Of a stretch of 64,000 nucleotides of DNA, positions 44,947 through 52,821 are shown piece after piece. The position numbers and the translations under genes are program-made. Below the pieces are notes generated by a model. It did not search any database and was not told where the DNA came from. It saw only the letters and a list, made by a program, of their open reading frames with translations. Within the stretch, counting starts at the first letter, position 1. Every line of letters begins with the position of its first letter. Origin of the DNA: DASQBT01 sp963746955 (GTDB lineage: Bacteria > Pseudomonadota > Gammaproteobacteria > Burkholderiales > Thiobacillaceae). The stretch covers positions 1 to 64,000 of the forward strand of contig CAVVDR010000003.1 in the NCBI GenBank assembly GCA_963746955.1, read 5' to 3'.

Positions 44947-46008
44947 TCAGGCGATGATCCCGCCGCCCAGGCAGATTGGACCTTCGTAAACGACAAATGA
45001 CTGACCGGGGGTGATGGCCCATTGCGGCGCGTCGAATGTCACCCCCAGCTCGCCCTCCTCATTCAAATGGATCCGGCAAGGCGCGTCGGTCTGACGGTAC
45101 CTGGTCTTCGCGCTGTGCGAACGGGTCAAATCAGGCGCCTGTCCGGCGACCCAGGAGAGGTCCAATGCCCGCAGGCTGCTGCGGAAGAGCAGTGGATGAT
45201 TATGCCCCTGCACCACGGTCAGGCTGTTGGTGGCCATGTCCTTGCCAGCCACGAACCATGGCTCACCGGGGCCGCCGATGCAAAGGCCCTGGCGCTGGCC
45301 CAGGGTGTAAAACATCAGGCCCTGGTGTTCGCCCACTATCCGGCCGTCCGGAGTCTGCATGGGGCCGGGTTGTCTTGGCAGGTAGCGTTGCAGAAACTCC
45401 CTGAACGGGCGCTCGCCGATGAAGCAGATGCCGGTGCTGTCCTTCTTGGCGAAATTCGGCAGGCCGATTTTTTTCGCCAGCCTGCGTACCTCGGGTTTTT
45501 GCATGCCGCTTAGGGGAAACAACGTGGGGGAAAGCTGCCTCTGGTTGAGGCGGTACAGAAAATAGCTCTGGTCCTTGTTCAAGTCGGCAGCGCGCAGCAG
45601 CTTCGCGCGGCCGGCCTCATCCTGGCCCTTGCCGGCATAGTGGCCAGTGGCGATGAAGTCCGCGCCCAAGAGCGCCGCATGATCAAGGAAGGCCTTGAAC
45701 TTGATCTCTGCATTGCACAGCACATCCGGGTTGGGCGTGCGGCCGGCGGAATATTCCGCAAGGAAGTAACTGAACACGCGCTCCTTGTATTCGGCGGCGA
45801 AATTGACTGCTTCCACCTCGATGCCCAGCACTTCGGCCACCGCGAGCACATCGAGAAAATCCTGCCGGGCCGTGCACTGCTCGGTGTCATCGTCGTCGTC
45901 CCAGTTCTTCATGAACAGGCCAAGCACTTCGTTGCCCTGGTCTTTCAACAGCCAGGCGGCGACTGAGGAGTCTACGCCGCCGGAGAGTCCGATCACTACT
46001 CTGGGCAT
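44947..46008 (-). CDS. mnmA: tRNA-specific 2-thiouridylase
   Basis: 353 residues: PP-loop VIGLSGGVDSSVAAWLLK (residues about 5-22), catalytic Cys in RTPNPDVLCNAEIKF (near 103-117), second Cys in STGICFIGERPFREFL. It thiolates U34 of tRNA-Lys, Glu and Gln. The ATG at 46008 matches the usual MnmA N-terminus; an upstream start at 46083 would overlap the NUDIX gene. Confidence 0.96.
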   Translation of the reverse strand: MPRVVIGLSGGVDSSVAAWLLKDQGNEVLGLFMKNWDDDDDTEQCTARQDFLDVLAVAEVLGIEVEAVNFAAEYKERVFSYFLAEYSAGRTPNPDVLCNAEIKFKAFLDHAALLGADFIATGHYAGKGQDEAGRAKLLRAADLNKDQSYFLYRLNQRQLSPTLFPLSGMQKPEVRRLAKKIGLPNFAKKDSTGICFIGERPFREFLQRYLPRQPGPMQTPDGRIVGEHQGLMFYTLGQRQGLCIGGPGEPWFVAGKDMATNSLTVVQGHNHPLLFRSSLRALDLSWVAGQAPDLTRSHSAKTRYRQTDAPCRIHLNEEGELGVTFDAPQWAITPGQSFVVYEGPICLGGGIIA

Positions 46009-46033
46009 GCGCTGTTGTCGGGCAGGGAGGCAC

Positions 46034-46486
46034 TCAATCGAAGTGGCATAGCACATCCAGCGGATAGGATTTGCCCGCCACATAATCTTCCACGCAGCGC
46101 AGCACCAGGGGGCTCCGATGGCGCGCCTGCGTGGCGCGGATTTCTTCCAGGCTCAGCCACAGGGGCCGGATGATGCCGGCATCGAGAACCCGGCGAGGCT
46201 CGTGACCGCTGAGCACGCCGGTGAATGCGAAGCGCAGGTAGGTGTAATCCTTGCCCGGCGGTTTCCAACGGTATATGCCCAGGAGCGCGGCGGGTTCGAA
46301 GTGATAGGCAGTTTCCTCAAGGGCTTCGCGTCTTACGGCTTCGAGCAGGGTTTCATGTTCTTCCCAGTGGCCTGCCGGCTGATTAAGCTGAATGCCCTCG
46401 GTGGTTTTCTCTTCCACCAGCAGGAAACGATTGTCCTGCTGCACCAGGGCTGCCACGACCACATTGGGTTTCCAGATTTCAACCAC
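46034..46486 (-). CDS. NUDIX hydrolase
   Basis: 150 residues with a NUDIX box GHWEEHETLLEAVRREALEETAY (about residues 39-61), keeping the Gly and the REALEET core. It resembles NudJ-like phosphatases that sit beside mnmA in proteobacteria; NudJ acts on pyrophosphates such as HMP-PP. It overlaps the rluE stop by 8 bp and precedes mnmA by 25 bp, so the three are an operon. Confidence 0.92.
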   Translation of the reverse strand: MVEIWKPNVVVAALVQQDNRFLLVEEKTTEGIQLNQPAGHWEEHETLLEAVRREALEETAYHFEPAALLGIYRWKPPGKDYTYLRFAFTGVLSGHEPRRVLDAGIIRPLWLSLEEIRATQARHRSPLVLRCVEDYVAGKSYPLDVLCHFD

Positions 46487-47021
46487 GTATTTCCTTCCAT
46501 TGTCCGGGCATGAGCCCGGCCAGGGTCCAGTCGCCGATCGCCCAACGTATCAGCCGCAGGGTGGGCAGTCCCACCACGGCGGTCATGTGTCGTACCTGAC
46601 GGTTCTTGCCCTCATGGATGACCAATTCCAGCCAACTGGTGGGAATGGCCTTGCGCACGCGTATGGGCGGGTCGCGCGGCCACAGGCCCGGCGGCTCTTC
46701 TATGATCTTGACCTGCGCTGGCAGCGTCGTGAAGTCGCGCAGATTCACGCCATTTCGAAGCGGTGTCAAGGCGTTCTCGTCCGCAATGCCCTCGACTTGG
46801 GCCCAGTAGGCTTTGCTGAGTTTGGACGCCGGATCCGCGATGCGGTGCTGAAGCGCGCCGTCATCGGTTAAAATGAGCAGGCCTTCGCTGTCCCCATCCA
46901 GCCGCCCCGCAGCATAGACACCGGCGACCGGGATGAATTCCTTCAAGCCCTGATATCTGCCTTCCGGCTTGAACTGGGAGAGTACGCCATAGGGCTTGTT
47001 GAACAGGATGAGACGGGACAC
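46479..47021 (-). CDS. rluE: 23S rRNA pseudouridine synthase E type
   Basis: 180 residues of the RsuA/RluB/E/F family: LILFNKPYGVLSQF (residues 4-17), catalytic Asp in AAGRLDGDSEGLLILTDDG (near 37-55), VIHEGKNRQVRHMTAVVGLPTLRLIR near the C-terminus. It lacks an S4 domain, as in RluE. In E. coli RluE modifies U2457 of 23S rRNA. It starts the rluE-NUDIX-mnmA run and is divergent from icd. Confidence 0.93.
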   Translation of the reverse strand: MSRLILFNKPYGVLSQFKPEGRYQGLKEFIPVAGVYAAGRLDGDSEGLLILTDDGALQHRIADPASKLSKAYWAQVEGIADENALTPLRNGVNLRDFTTLPAQVKIIEEPPGLWPRDPPIRVRKAIPTSWLELVIHEGKNRQVRHMTAVVGLPTLRLIRWAIGDWTLAGLMPGQWKEIRG

Positions 47022-47056
47022 GGCGAATTTTCCAAACCTGAATTCTAATCGACACC

Positions 47057-48298
47057 ATGAGCTACAAACACATCCAGATTCCTTCCCAGGGCCAGAAGAT
47101 TACAGTCCGGGAAGATAACACCTTGAACGTGCCGGATATCCCCATCATTCCCTTCATTGAAGGTGATGGCACCGGCGTGGATATCACCCCGGTCATGCGA
47201 CGGGTGGTGGATGCGGCAGTGGAGAAGGCCTACGGCGGCAGGAAAAGAATCGCCTGGATGGAAGTCTATGCGGGGGAGAAAGCCACCCACATATACGGCG
47301 CCGACAACTGGCTGCCGAACGAAACCGTAGATGCGGTACGCGACTACATCATTTCCATCAAGGGCCCGCTGACCACGCCGACTTCGGGCGGCATGCGCTC
47401 GCTCAATGTGGCGTTGCGCCAGATGCTGGATCTGTACGTGTGCCTGCGCCCGGTGCGCTATTTCGACGGCGTGCCCAGCCCGGTGAAGGCGCCGGAAAAG
47501 GTCGACATGGTGATCTTCCGCGAAAACACCGAGGACATCTATGCCGGCATCGAGTGGGAAGCCCATTCGGCAGAGGCCAAGAAGGTGATCGAATTTCTCC
47601 GGAAGGAAATGGGTGTCGGGAAGATCCGTTTCCCGGACTCGTCCGCCATTGGCATCAAGCCGGTTTCCATCGAGGGCTCCGAGCGCCTGATCCGATGCGC
47701 GATCCAGTACGCCATCGATAACCAGCGCAAGTCCGTTACCTTGGTGCACAAGGGCAACATCATGAAGTTCACCGAAGGGGGCTTCAAGAAATGGGGCTAT
47801 GAGCTGGCTGCGCGCGAGTTCGGCGCAACCCTCATAGACGAAGGCCCCTGGATGAAATTGCCGAACGGCATTGTGATCAAGGACGTCATAGCCGACGCCT
47901 TCCTGCAGCAGATTCTGCTGCGCCCGGCGGAGTATGACGTAATTGCCACCCTAAACCTGAATGGCGATTACGTCTCCGATGCGTTGGCGGCCGAAGTGGG
48001 CGGCATCGGCATCGCGCCGGGCGCCAACCTGTCCGACACCGTGGCCATGTTTGAAGCGACCCATGGCACCGCACCCAAGTATGCGGGCCAGGACTACGTC
48101 AATCCCGGCTCCATCATCCTGTCAGCCGAAATGATGCTGCGCCACCTCGGGTGGACCGAAGCGGCCGATCGCATTATCCGCGGCATGGACGGCGCAATTT
48201 CTGCCAAGACCGTGACCTATGATTTCGCCCGTTTGATGGAAGGCGCGACCGAGATCAAATGTTCAGCCTTTGGCGAAGCCATTATCCGGCATATGTAA
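47057..48298 (+). CDS. icd: Isocitrate dehydrogenase, NADP-type
   Basis: 413 residues, like E. coli Icd in length. Seen are PIIPFIEGDGTGVDITPVM (residues about 30-48), TTPTSGGMRSLNVALRQMLDL with the isocitrate-binding Ser, FRENTEDIYAGIEW, VTLVHKGNIMKFTEGGF, and YVSDALAAEVGGIGIAPGAN. The ATHGTAPKYAGQDYVNP segment near residue 336 carries the Lys-Tyr pair linked with NADP preference in this family. It makes 2-oxoglutarate in the TCA cycle. Solo gene, divergent from rluE by 35 bp. Confidence 0.97.
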   Translation: MSYKHIQIPSQGQKITVREDNTLNVPDIPIIPFIEGDGTGVDITPVMRRVVDAAVEKAYGGRKRIAWMEVYAGEKATHIYGADNWLPNETVDAVRDYIISIKGPLTTPTSGGMRSLNVALRQMLDLYVCLRPVRYFDGVPSPVKAPEKVDMVIFRENTEDIYAGIEWEAHSAEAKKVIEFLRKEMGVGKIRFPDSSAIGIKPVSIEGSERLIRCAIQYAIDNQRKSVTLVHKGNIMKFTEGGFKKWGYELAAREFGATLIDEGPWMKLPNGIVIKDVIADAFLQQILLRPAEYDVIATLNLNGDYVSDALAAEVGGIGIAPGANLSDTVAMFEATHGTAPKYAGQDYVNPGSIILSAEMMLRHLGWTEAADRIIRGMDGAISAKTVTYDFARLMEGATEIKCSAFGEAIIRHM

Positions 48299-48405
48299 GT
48301 ATGCCCGCTGGCACGCGACAGAAAATGGCAAACGGAATCTGTCGTTGAAACGGCCTCCGCAGTGAGGGCTATCGCGGAGCTTTCCCCATGCCCCGGAGAA
48401 TTCGC

Positions 48406-49800
48406 ATGAACAAGAAGATTCATCTGCTTTGCTCAGCTTTTGCATTGGCTTGGGGAGCCCAGGCCAAGGCCGATGAACTCATGCCTCCCCATGCTTATGC
48501 CTCCCCTGCTCAGCAGGCCATCGCGCTACCAGATTTTTCATCGCTGGTCCATCGCCAGGGACCCTCTGTGGTTAACGTGCGTGTGTTTCGGACCCGGCCC
48601 GATGAGATGCCGGAGTCGGGAGAACAACGTCAACAGCAGCTACGCCAACCTCCCAGAGAAACGGGCATTGGGTCTGGTTTCGTTATTACGCCCAACGGAG
48701 TCATCCTGACAAACCGACACGTGGTGACAGGTGCCGAAAAGATCATGGTCCGGTTTGCCGACAAACGCGAATTGCCTGCCCGGGTGCTCGGCGTAGACAC
48801 ATTGACTGACGTGGCCGTACTCAAGGTGGAGGCCAACAATCTGCCCACTGCCACGCTGGGGGATTCCTCCCGGCTCGAAGTAGGACAATGGGTCCTGGCC
48901 ATTGGCGCGCCTCTGGGACTGGAGCGGACCGCGACTCAAGGCATCATCAGCGCCCTGGGCCGAGCCCTGCCCAACGACAGCTACGTTCCATTTATTCAGA
49001 CTGATGTGCCCATCAATCCGGGCAATTCCGGTGGCCCGCTGTTTGACCTGGAGGGGCGCGTTGTGGGCATCAACTCCCAAATCGCCAGCAACAGCGGCGG
49101 CTATATGGGCCTTTCGTTCGCCATCCCCATCAACACTGCGCTGGCCGTCGCCAAACAGATTATCCAAAATGGCCATGCCACGCATGGCTGGCTTGGCGTG
49201 AGCGCCCAGGAACTTACTGTGGATCTCGCCCAGGCCTATGGCCTGGACGCGCCGCGTGGAGCGCTTGTCACCGAAGTCAGGCCAATGGGTCCGGCGGATC
49301 GGGCCGGACTGCAGCCCGGTGACATCATCCTTGCCTTGAATAACATCGCTATCGTGGACAGTGCCGACTTGCCACCCATCATCGGCGCCAGTCAACCCGG
49401 CACGGAACTCCTGCTGACAGTTCTGCGGGATGGCCAATTGCTGAAACTCAAGCCGAAGGTAGGTGAACTGGGGCAGGAAGGCACGTCTGGGAAGCGCGCC
49501 ACGCCCATTACCCGGATCGAGCGGCTCAAACTGAAGGTTTCAGATCTGGATGCCGCAACACAGCAGGTGCTGTCCCTGCACGGAGGCGTGATGGTGGAGG
49601 ACATCGAGGCCGGTCCCGCCGCCACAGCCGGGATACAGCCTGGCGATATTCTGCTCAAGCTGGGCCCGTTTCAGGTGAACAACGCTGCCCGTCTGCGAGA
49701 TCTGACTAACAGATTGCCCACCGGCCGGCCCTTTCCACTGCTGGTGAGGCGGCAGGATAGCTATACGTTTGTCACGATCTCTTTGCCCACGGCGGAATAG
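48406..49800 (+). CDS. DegP/DegQ-type periplasmic serine protease
   Basis: 464 residues: signal peptide (residues 1-22), trypsin-like domain with the catalytic triad His in ILTNRHVVTGAE, Asp in DTLTDVAVLKVE and Ser in NPGNSGGPLFD, then two PDZ domains (about 250-350 with GALVTEVRPMGPADRAGLQPGDI, and about 370-460 with GVMVEDIEAGPAATAGIQPGDI). It is a quality-control protease and chaperone of the periplasm. The ATG at 48406 is preferred over 48388 because CGGAGAA lies upstream and the signal peptide begins MNKK. Confidence 0.93.
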   Translation: MNKKIHLLCSAFALAWGAQAKADELMPPHAYASPAQQAIALPDFSSLVHRQGPSVVNVRVFRTRPDEMPESGEQRQQQLRQPPRETGIGSGFVITPNGVILTNRHVVTGAEKIMVRFADKRELPARVLGVDTLTDVAVLKVEANNLPTATLGDSSRLEVGQWVLAIGAPLGLERTATQGIISALGRALPNDSYVPFIQTDVPINPGNSGGPLFDLEGRVVGINSQIASNSGGYMGLSFAIPINTALAVAKQIIQNGHATHGWLGVSAQELTVDLAQAYGLDAPRGALVTEVRPMGPADRAGLQPGDIILALNNIAIVDSADLPPIIGASQPGTELLLTVLRDGQLLKLKPKVGELGQEGTSGKRATPITRIERLKLKVSDLDAATQQVLSLHGGVMVEDIEAGPAATAGIQPGDILLKLGPFQVNNAARLRDLTNRLPTGRPFPLLVRRQDSYTFVTISLPTAE

Positions 49801-49972
49801 GCCTTGAAACTTTTTGTGATTGCAACCCGACTGTGGCAAATATTGGCGCATCACCGGGCCAATGATAGAAGCGGCCCCGCCACGGCCCTTGGGTCCGCGT
49901 TTCAACATTGGCATCTGGCAATGCGTGCAATCCAGGTGCCTGCTTGCTGCATCTGATTCCGGATACGCATAA

Positions 49973-49997
49973 AAAAACCCCGCATCGCGGGGTTTTT
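49973..49997. terminator. Bidirectional terminator between the protease and cold-shock genes
   Basis: Stem AAAAACCCCGC / GCGGGGTTTTT with a 3-base loop; A-run and T-run on both sides let it serve the convergent genes in both directions. Confidence 0.9.
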
Positions 49998-50015
49998 GCT
50001 GGGAATGCAAAGAAC

Positions 50016-50219
50016 TCAGGCGGCCTGGATATTGGATGCCTGCTTGCCTTTGGGTCCCTGGCTCACTTCAAATGATACTTTCTGGCCTTCTTTCAGCGTC
50101 TTGAAGCCATTCATATTGATAGCGGAAAAATGCGCGAACACATCTTCGCCGCCGTCGTCGGGAGTGATAAAGCCGAATCCTTTCGAATCGCTAAACCACT
50201 TGACGGTACCTGTTGCCAT
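50016..50219 (-). CDS. Cold-shock domain protein
   Basis: 67 residues, a single cold-shock domain: MATGTVKWFSDSKGFGFITPDD (RNP1 KGFGFI, residues 13-18) and DVFAHFS (RNP2-like VFAHF). A CspA-type RNA chaperone. A long untranslated leader (about 200 bp) precedes it, as is usual in cold-regulated csp genes, but cold inducibility cannot be judged here. Confidence 0.95.
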   Translation of the reverse strand: MATGTVKWFSDSKGFGFITPDDGGEDVFAHFSAINMNGFKTLKEGQKVSFEVSQGPKGKQASNIQAA

Positions 50220-50443
50220 ATAAACTACCCTCCCTTGGCGCTACTAGCCGCTAACTGCGTGCGACAAACCGCTTGTTGTTCGATTGCAAGACGCTCGAAA
50301 TGCCCTGAATCCACAACCTCCTCAAGCCTGGAAGCCAGACTTAATGGCTTTCTACGCCGCTTTTTTATTTTTGACAAGAGGCGGCTTGTTTTTTCAGGAA
50401 TCCCGCTACACTCCTGTCTCCCAACAACCACATAGGAGGTTCC

Positions 50444-50812
50444 ATGACATACCCCGCAATGATTGCCCTGGCTGCAGCCATGCTTTTCGCAGCGTCAGGC
50501 CCGGTGTTGGCTGAGACGTCTCAGCAAAGCCGAATGAAGGACTGCAGTGCGCAGGCTAAAGGCAAGATGGGCGCCGAGCGCAAGGCATTCATGAAATCCT
50601 GTCTGTCCGGCGCCAAGGCCGCGGTACCTGCTCCTGCCGCTGCAACTCCGGCTGCCGAAGCCAAGGCTCCGGCAGCGGCTCCGGGCATGTCCAAATCCGG
50701 CAAGCCCCTGACCGCACAACAGCAAAAGATGAAGGACTGTAACGGGGAGGCCAAAGGCATGAAAGGCGCCGAGCGCAGGAAGTTCATGAGCGGTTGCCTG
50801 AAGAAGAAGTAA
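50444..50812 (+). CDS. PsiF-repeat exported protein
   Basis: 122 residues: signal peptide (about residues 1-23), then two PsiF-type repeats (RMKDCSAQAKGKMGAERKAFMKSCL near 30-54 and KMKDCNGEAKGMKGAERRKFMSGCL near 95-119) separated by an Ala/Pro-rich spacer. Each repeat has two Cys, so disulfides are likely. The family includes phosphate-starvation-inducible PsiF of E. coli; the molecular role is unknown. Good ribosome-binding site (AGGAGG) upstream. Confidence 0.92.
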   Translation: MTYPAMIALAAAMLFAASGPVLAETSQQSRMKDCSAQAKGKMGAERKAFMKSCLSGAKAAVPAPAAATPAAEAKAPAAAPGMSKSGKPLTAQQQKMKDCNGEAKGMKGAERRKFMSGCLKKK

Positions 50813-50830
50813 GCAAATCGATCAGACAGG

Positions 50831-50856
50831 AAAGCCGGGTTCGCCCGGCTTTTTTG
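50831..50856 (+). terminator. Rho-independent terminator after the PsiF-like gene
   Basis: Stem AAAGCCGGG / CCCGGCTTT with a TTCG loop and a following T-run, 18 bp after the stop codon. Confidence 0.9.
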
Positions 50857-50876
50857 TTTTGGTGCATGATTAGCCG

Positions 50877-52013
50877 ATGAAGGCTATACAGACTTGCGAC
50901 CTGTTCTGCGCTGTGGTGGACAACTACGGTGACATCGGCATCGCTGCCCGCCTGGCCCGCCAGTTGCATCAAGAGCAGGGGCTGCGAGTGCGGCTTTGGG
51001 TGGACGATCTGCACACCTTCAGCCGACTTCATCCCGATATTGCGCAGCAGGCCGAGAGCCAGAACTGGCAGGGGGTTGAGGTGCGACGCTGGGCCTTCCC
51101 CTTTAACGAAATCGTTCCGCACCATCTGGTCATCGAGGCCTTCGCCTGCGAACTTCCGCAGTCTTTTCTACAAGCCATGGCGGCACAGCCGGTCAAGCCG
51201 GTCTGGCTCAATCTCGATTACCTGTCAGCCGAGCCCTGGGTTGAAGGCTGCCACGGCCTGGCCTCACCCCATCCGCGTTTGCCGCTGGTCCGGTACTTCT
51301 TCTTTCCCGGTTACACACGAGCCACGGGCGGACTGTTGCGCGAACAAGGATTGATCGAGGACGTCGAGTCATTTCAGCTCGATGCCAAGGCCAGGGCCGC
51401 CTTTTGGCAAAGTTTGAGCCTGCCTTTGCCGCAGACTGGAGAGTTGCGGGTTTCCCTGTTTGCCTATGAAAACCCTGCGATCCCCGCGCTGCTAGAGAGT
51501 CTTGCTGGCCACGCCGGCCCGGTAAGCTGCCTATTGCCGGAGAACAAGGCGCTGGCGCCGGCGTTGGCGTATTTTGGCCAAAGGGGGGCTCAAATGGGCG
51601 AGCGCCTGGAGCGCGGCAGCCTGAGCCTGCACGTCTTGCCATTTCTTGCGCAAGACACGTACGACCGGCTGTTGTGGGCCTGCGACCTGAATATCGTCCG
51701 GGGCGAGGATTCCTTCGTGCGCGCCCAGTTTGCCGGCCGGCCCGTCCTGTGGCAGGCATATGTGCAGCAAGGGGATGTCCATGGGAAAAAGGTGCTGGCC
51801 TGGCTGGAACGCTACCTGGAAGGCGCTTCGCCGCAGTTGGCCGCGCAACTGCAAGAGCTGTTCCTGGCATGGAATCAGGGTGACCCCCTGGCCCCGGGCT
51901 GGCTGGAATCTCTCCCTGGCTGGCTTGCGCACGCGCATCGCTGGAAAGGCCAGCTTGCAGCCCTTCCCAGCCTGTCGGAAGCGCTGGTGAGATTTGCCAT
52001 AAATAAGTTATAA
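50877..52013 (+). CDS. earP: EF-P arginine rhamnosyltransferase
   Basis: 378 residues matching EarP: DLFCAVVDNYGDIGIAARLARQL (residues 8-30; includes the catalytic Asp region NYGDIG), WLNLDYLSAEPWVEGCH (near 109-125), and the nucleotide-sugar site LNIVRGEDSFVRAQFAGRPVLWQ (near 273-295). It transfers rhamnose from dTDP-rhamnose to Arg32 of EF-P, which relieves ribosome stalling at polyproline. It lies directly upstream of efp. Confidence 0.95.
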   Translation: MKAIQTCDLFCAVVDNYGDIGIAARLARQLHQEQGLRVRLWVDDLHTFSRLHPDIAQQAESQNWQGVEVRRWAFPFNEIVPHHLVIEAFACELPQSFLQAMAAQPVKPVWLNLDYLSAEPWVEGCHGLASPHPRLPLVRYFFFPGYTRATGGLLREQGLIEDVESFQLDAKARAAFWQSLSLPLPQTGELRVSLFAYENPAIPALLESLAGHAGPVSCLLPENKALAPALAYFGQRGAQMGERLERGSLSLHVLPFLAQDTYDRLLWACDLNIVRGEDSFVRAQFAGRPVLWQAYVQQGDVHGKKVLAWLERYLEGASPQLAAQLQELFLAWNQGDPLAPGWLESLPGWLAHAHRWKGQLAALPSLSEALVRFAINKL

Positions 52014-52052
52014 TGCTCTGTTTTTTATAACCTTCTTCAGGACGCAGTCAAG

Positions 52053-52610
52053 ATGAAAACCGCCCAGGAACTCCGTGCCGGCAACGTGGTAATGATCGGT
52101 TCCGATCCCATGATTGTGCAAAAGGCCGACTACAACAAATCCGGCCGCAACTCCGCTGTGGTCAAGATGAAACTCAAGAACCTGCTTTCGGGTGCAGGCA
52201 CCGAAAGCGTTTACAAGGCCGACGAAAAATTCGACCTCGTCGTGCTGGATAAGAAGGAGTGTACCTACTCCTACTTCGCTGATCCCATGTATGTCTTCAT
52301 GGACTCGGACTACAACCAGTATGAAATTGAACCGGACAATATGACCGATGCGCTCAATTACCTGGATGACGGCATGCCGGTGGAAGTGGTGTTCTACGAA
52401 GGCAAGGCCTTATCCGTAGACCTGCCCACCACCGTGGTGCGTGAGGTGGAATACACCGAGCCTGCCGTGCGTGGCGACACCTCGGGCAAGGTCATGAAGC
52501 CGGCCCGCATCAAGCCCACCCACTACGAAGTCCAGGTGGCGGCCTTCGTCGCGATTGGCGACAAGATCGAGATCGATACGCGGACCAACGAATTCAAGCG
52601 CCGGGTTTGA
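52053..52610 (+). CDS. efp: Translation elongation factor P
   Basis: 185 residues, three-domain EF-P. The loop near the tip reads NKSGRNSAVVK with Arg at position 32, the residue rhamnosylated by EarP in this subgroup. The usual Lys34 of the EpmA route is replaced. Together with earP upstream this is a complete EarP/EF-P module. Confidence 0.97.
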   Translation: MKTAQELRAGNVVMIGSDPMIVQKADYNKSGRNSAVVKMKLKNLLSGAGTESVYKADEKFDLVVLDKKECTYSYFADPMYVFMDSDYNQYEIEPDNMTDALNYLDDGMPVEVVFYEGKALSVDLPTTVVREVEYTEPAVRGDTSGKVMKPARIKPTHYEVQVAAFVAIGDKIEIDTRTNEFKRRV

Positions 52611-52637
52611 TCGGCGCCTGCCAGAGGGCAACACGGG

Positions 52638-52660
52638 AAAGGCAGCTTCGGCTGCCCTTT
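52638..52660 (+). terminator. Rho-independent terminator after efp
   Basis: Stem AAAGGCAGC / GCTGCCCTTT with a TTCG loop followed by CTTTATT, 28 bp after the efp stop. Confidence 0.8.
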
Positions 52661-52821
52661 CTTTATTCGGGTTGGCAAAGGACTAGCGCATCGTGTGACG
52701 TGCTGCTGATTGCGACAGTGGGGACGGCCAGCCGCTGAACAGATCAATCGAGCCTGTCCAAGAGCCTCAGTTCAGGCAACGCGCTCAGGTAAAATGGTTG
52801 CTTTCGTCGACCGCCTGTTTC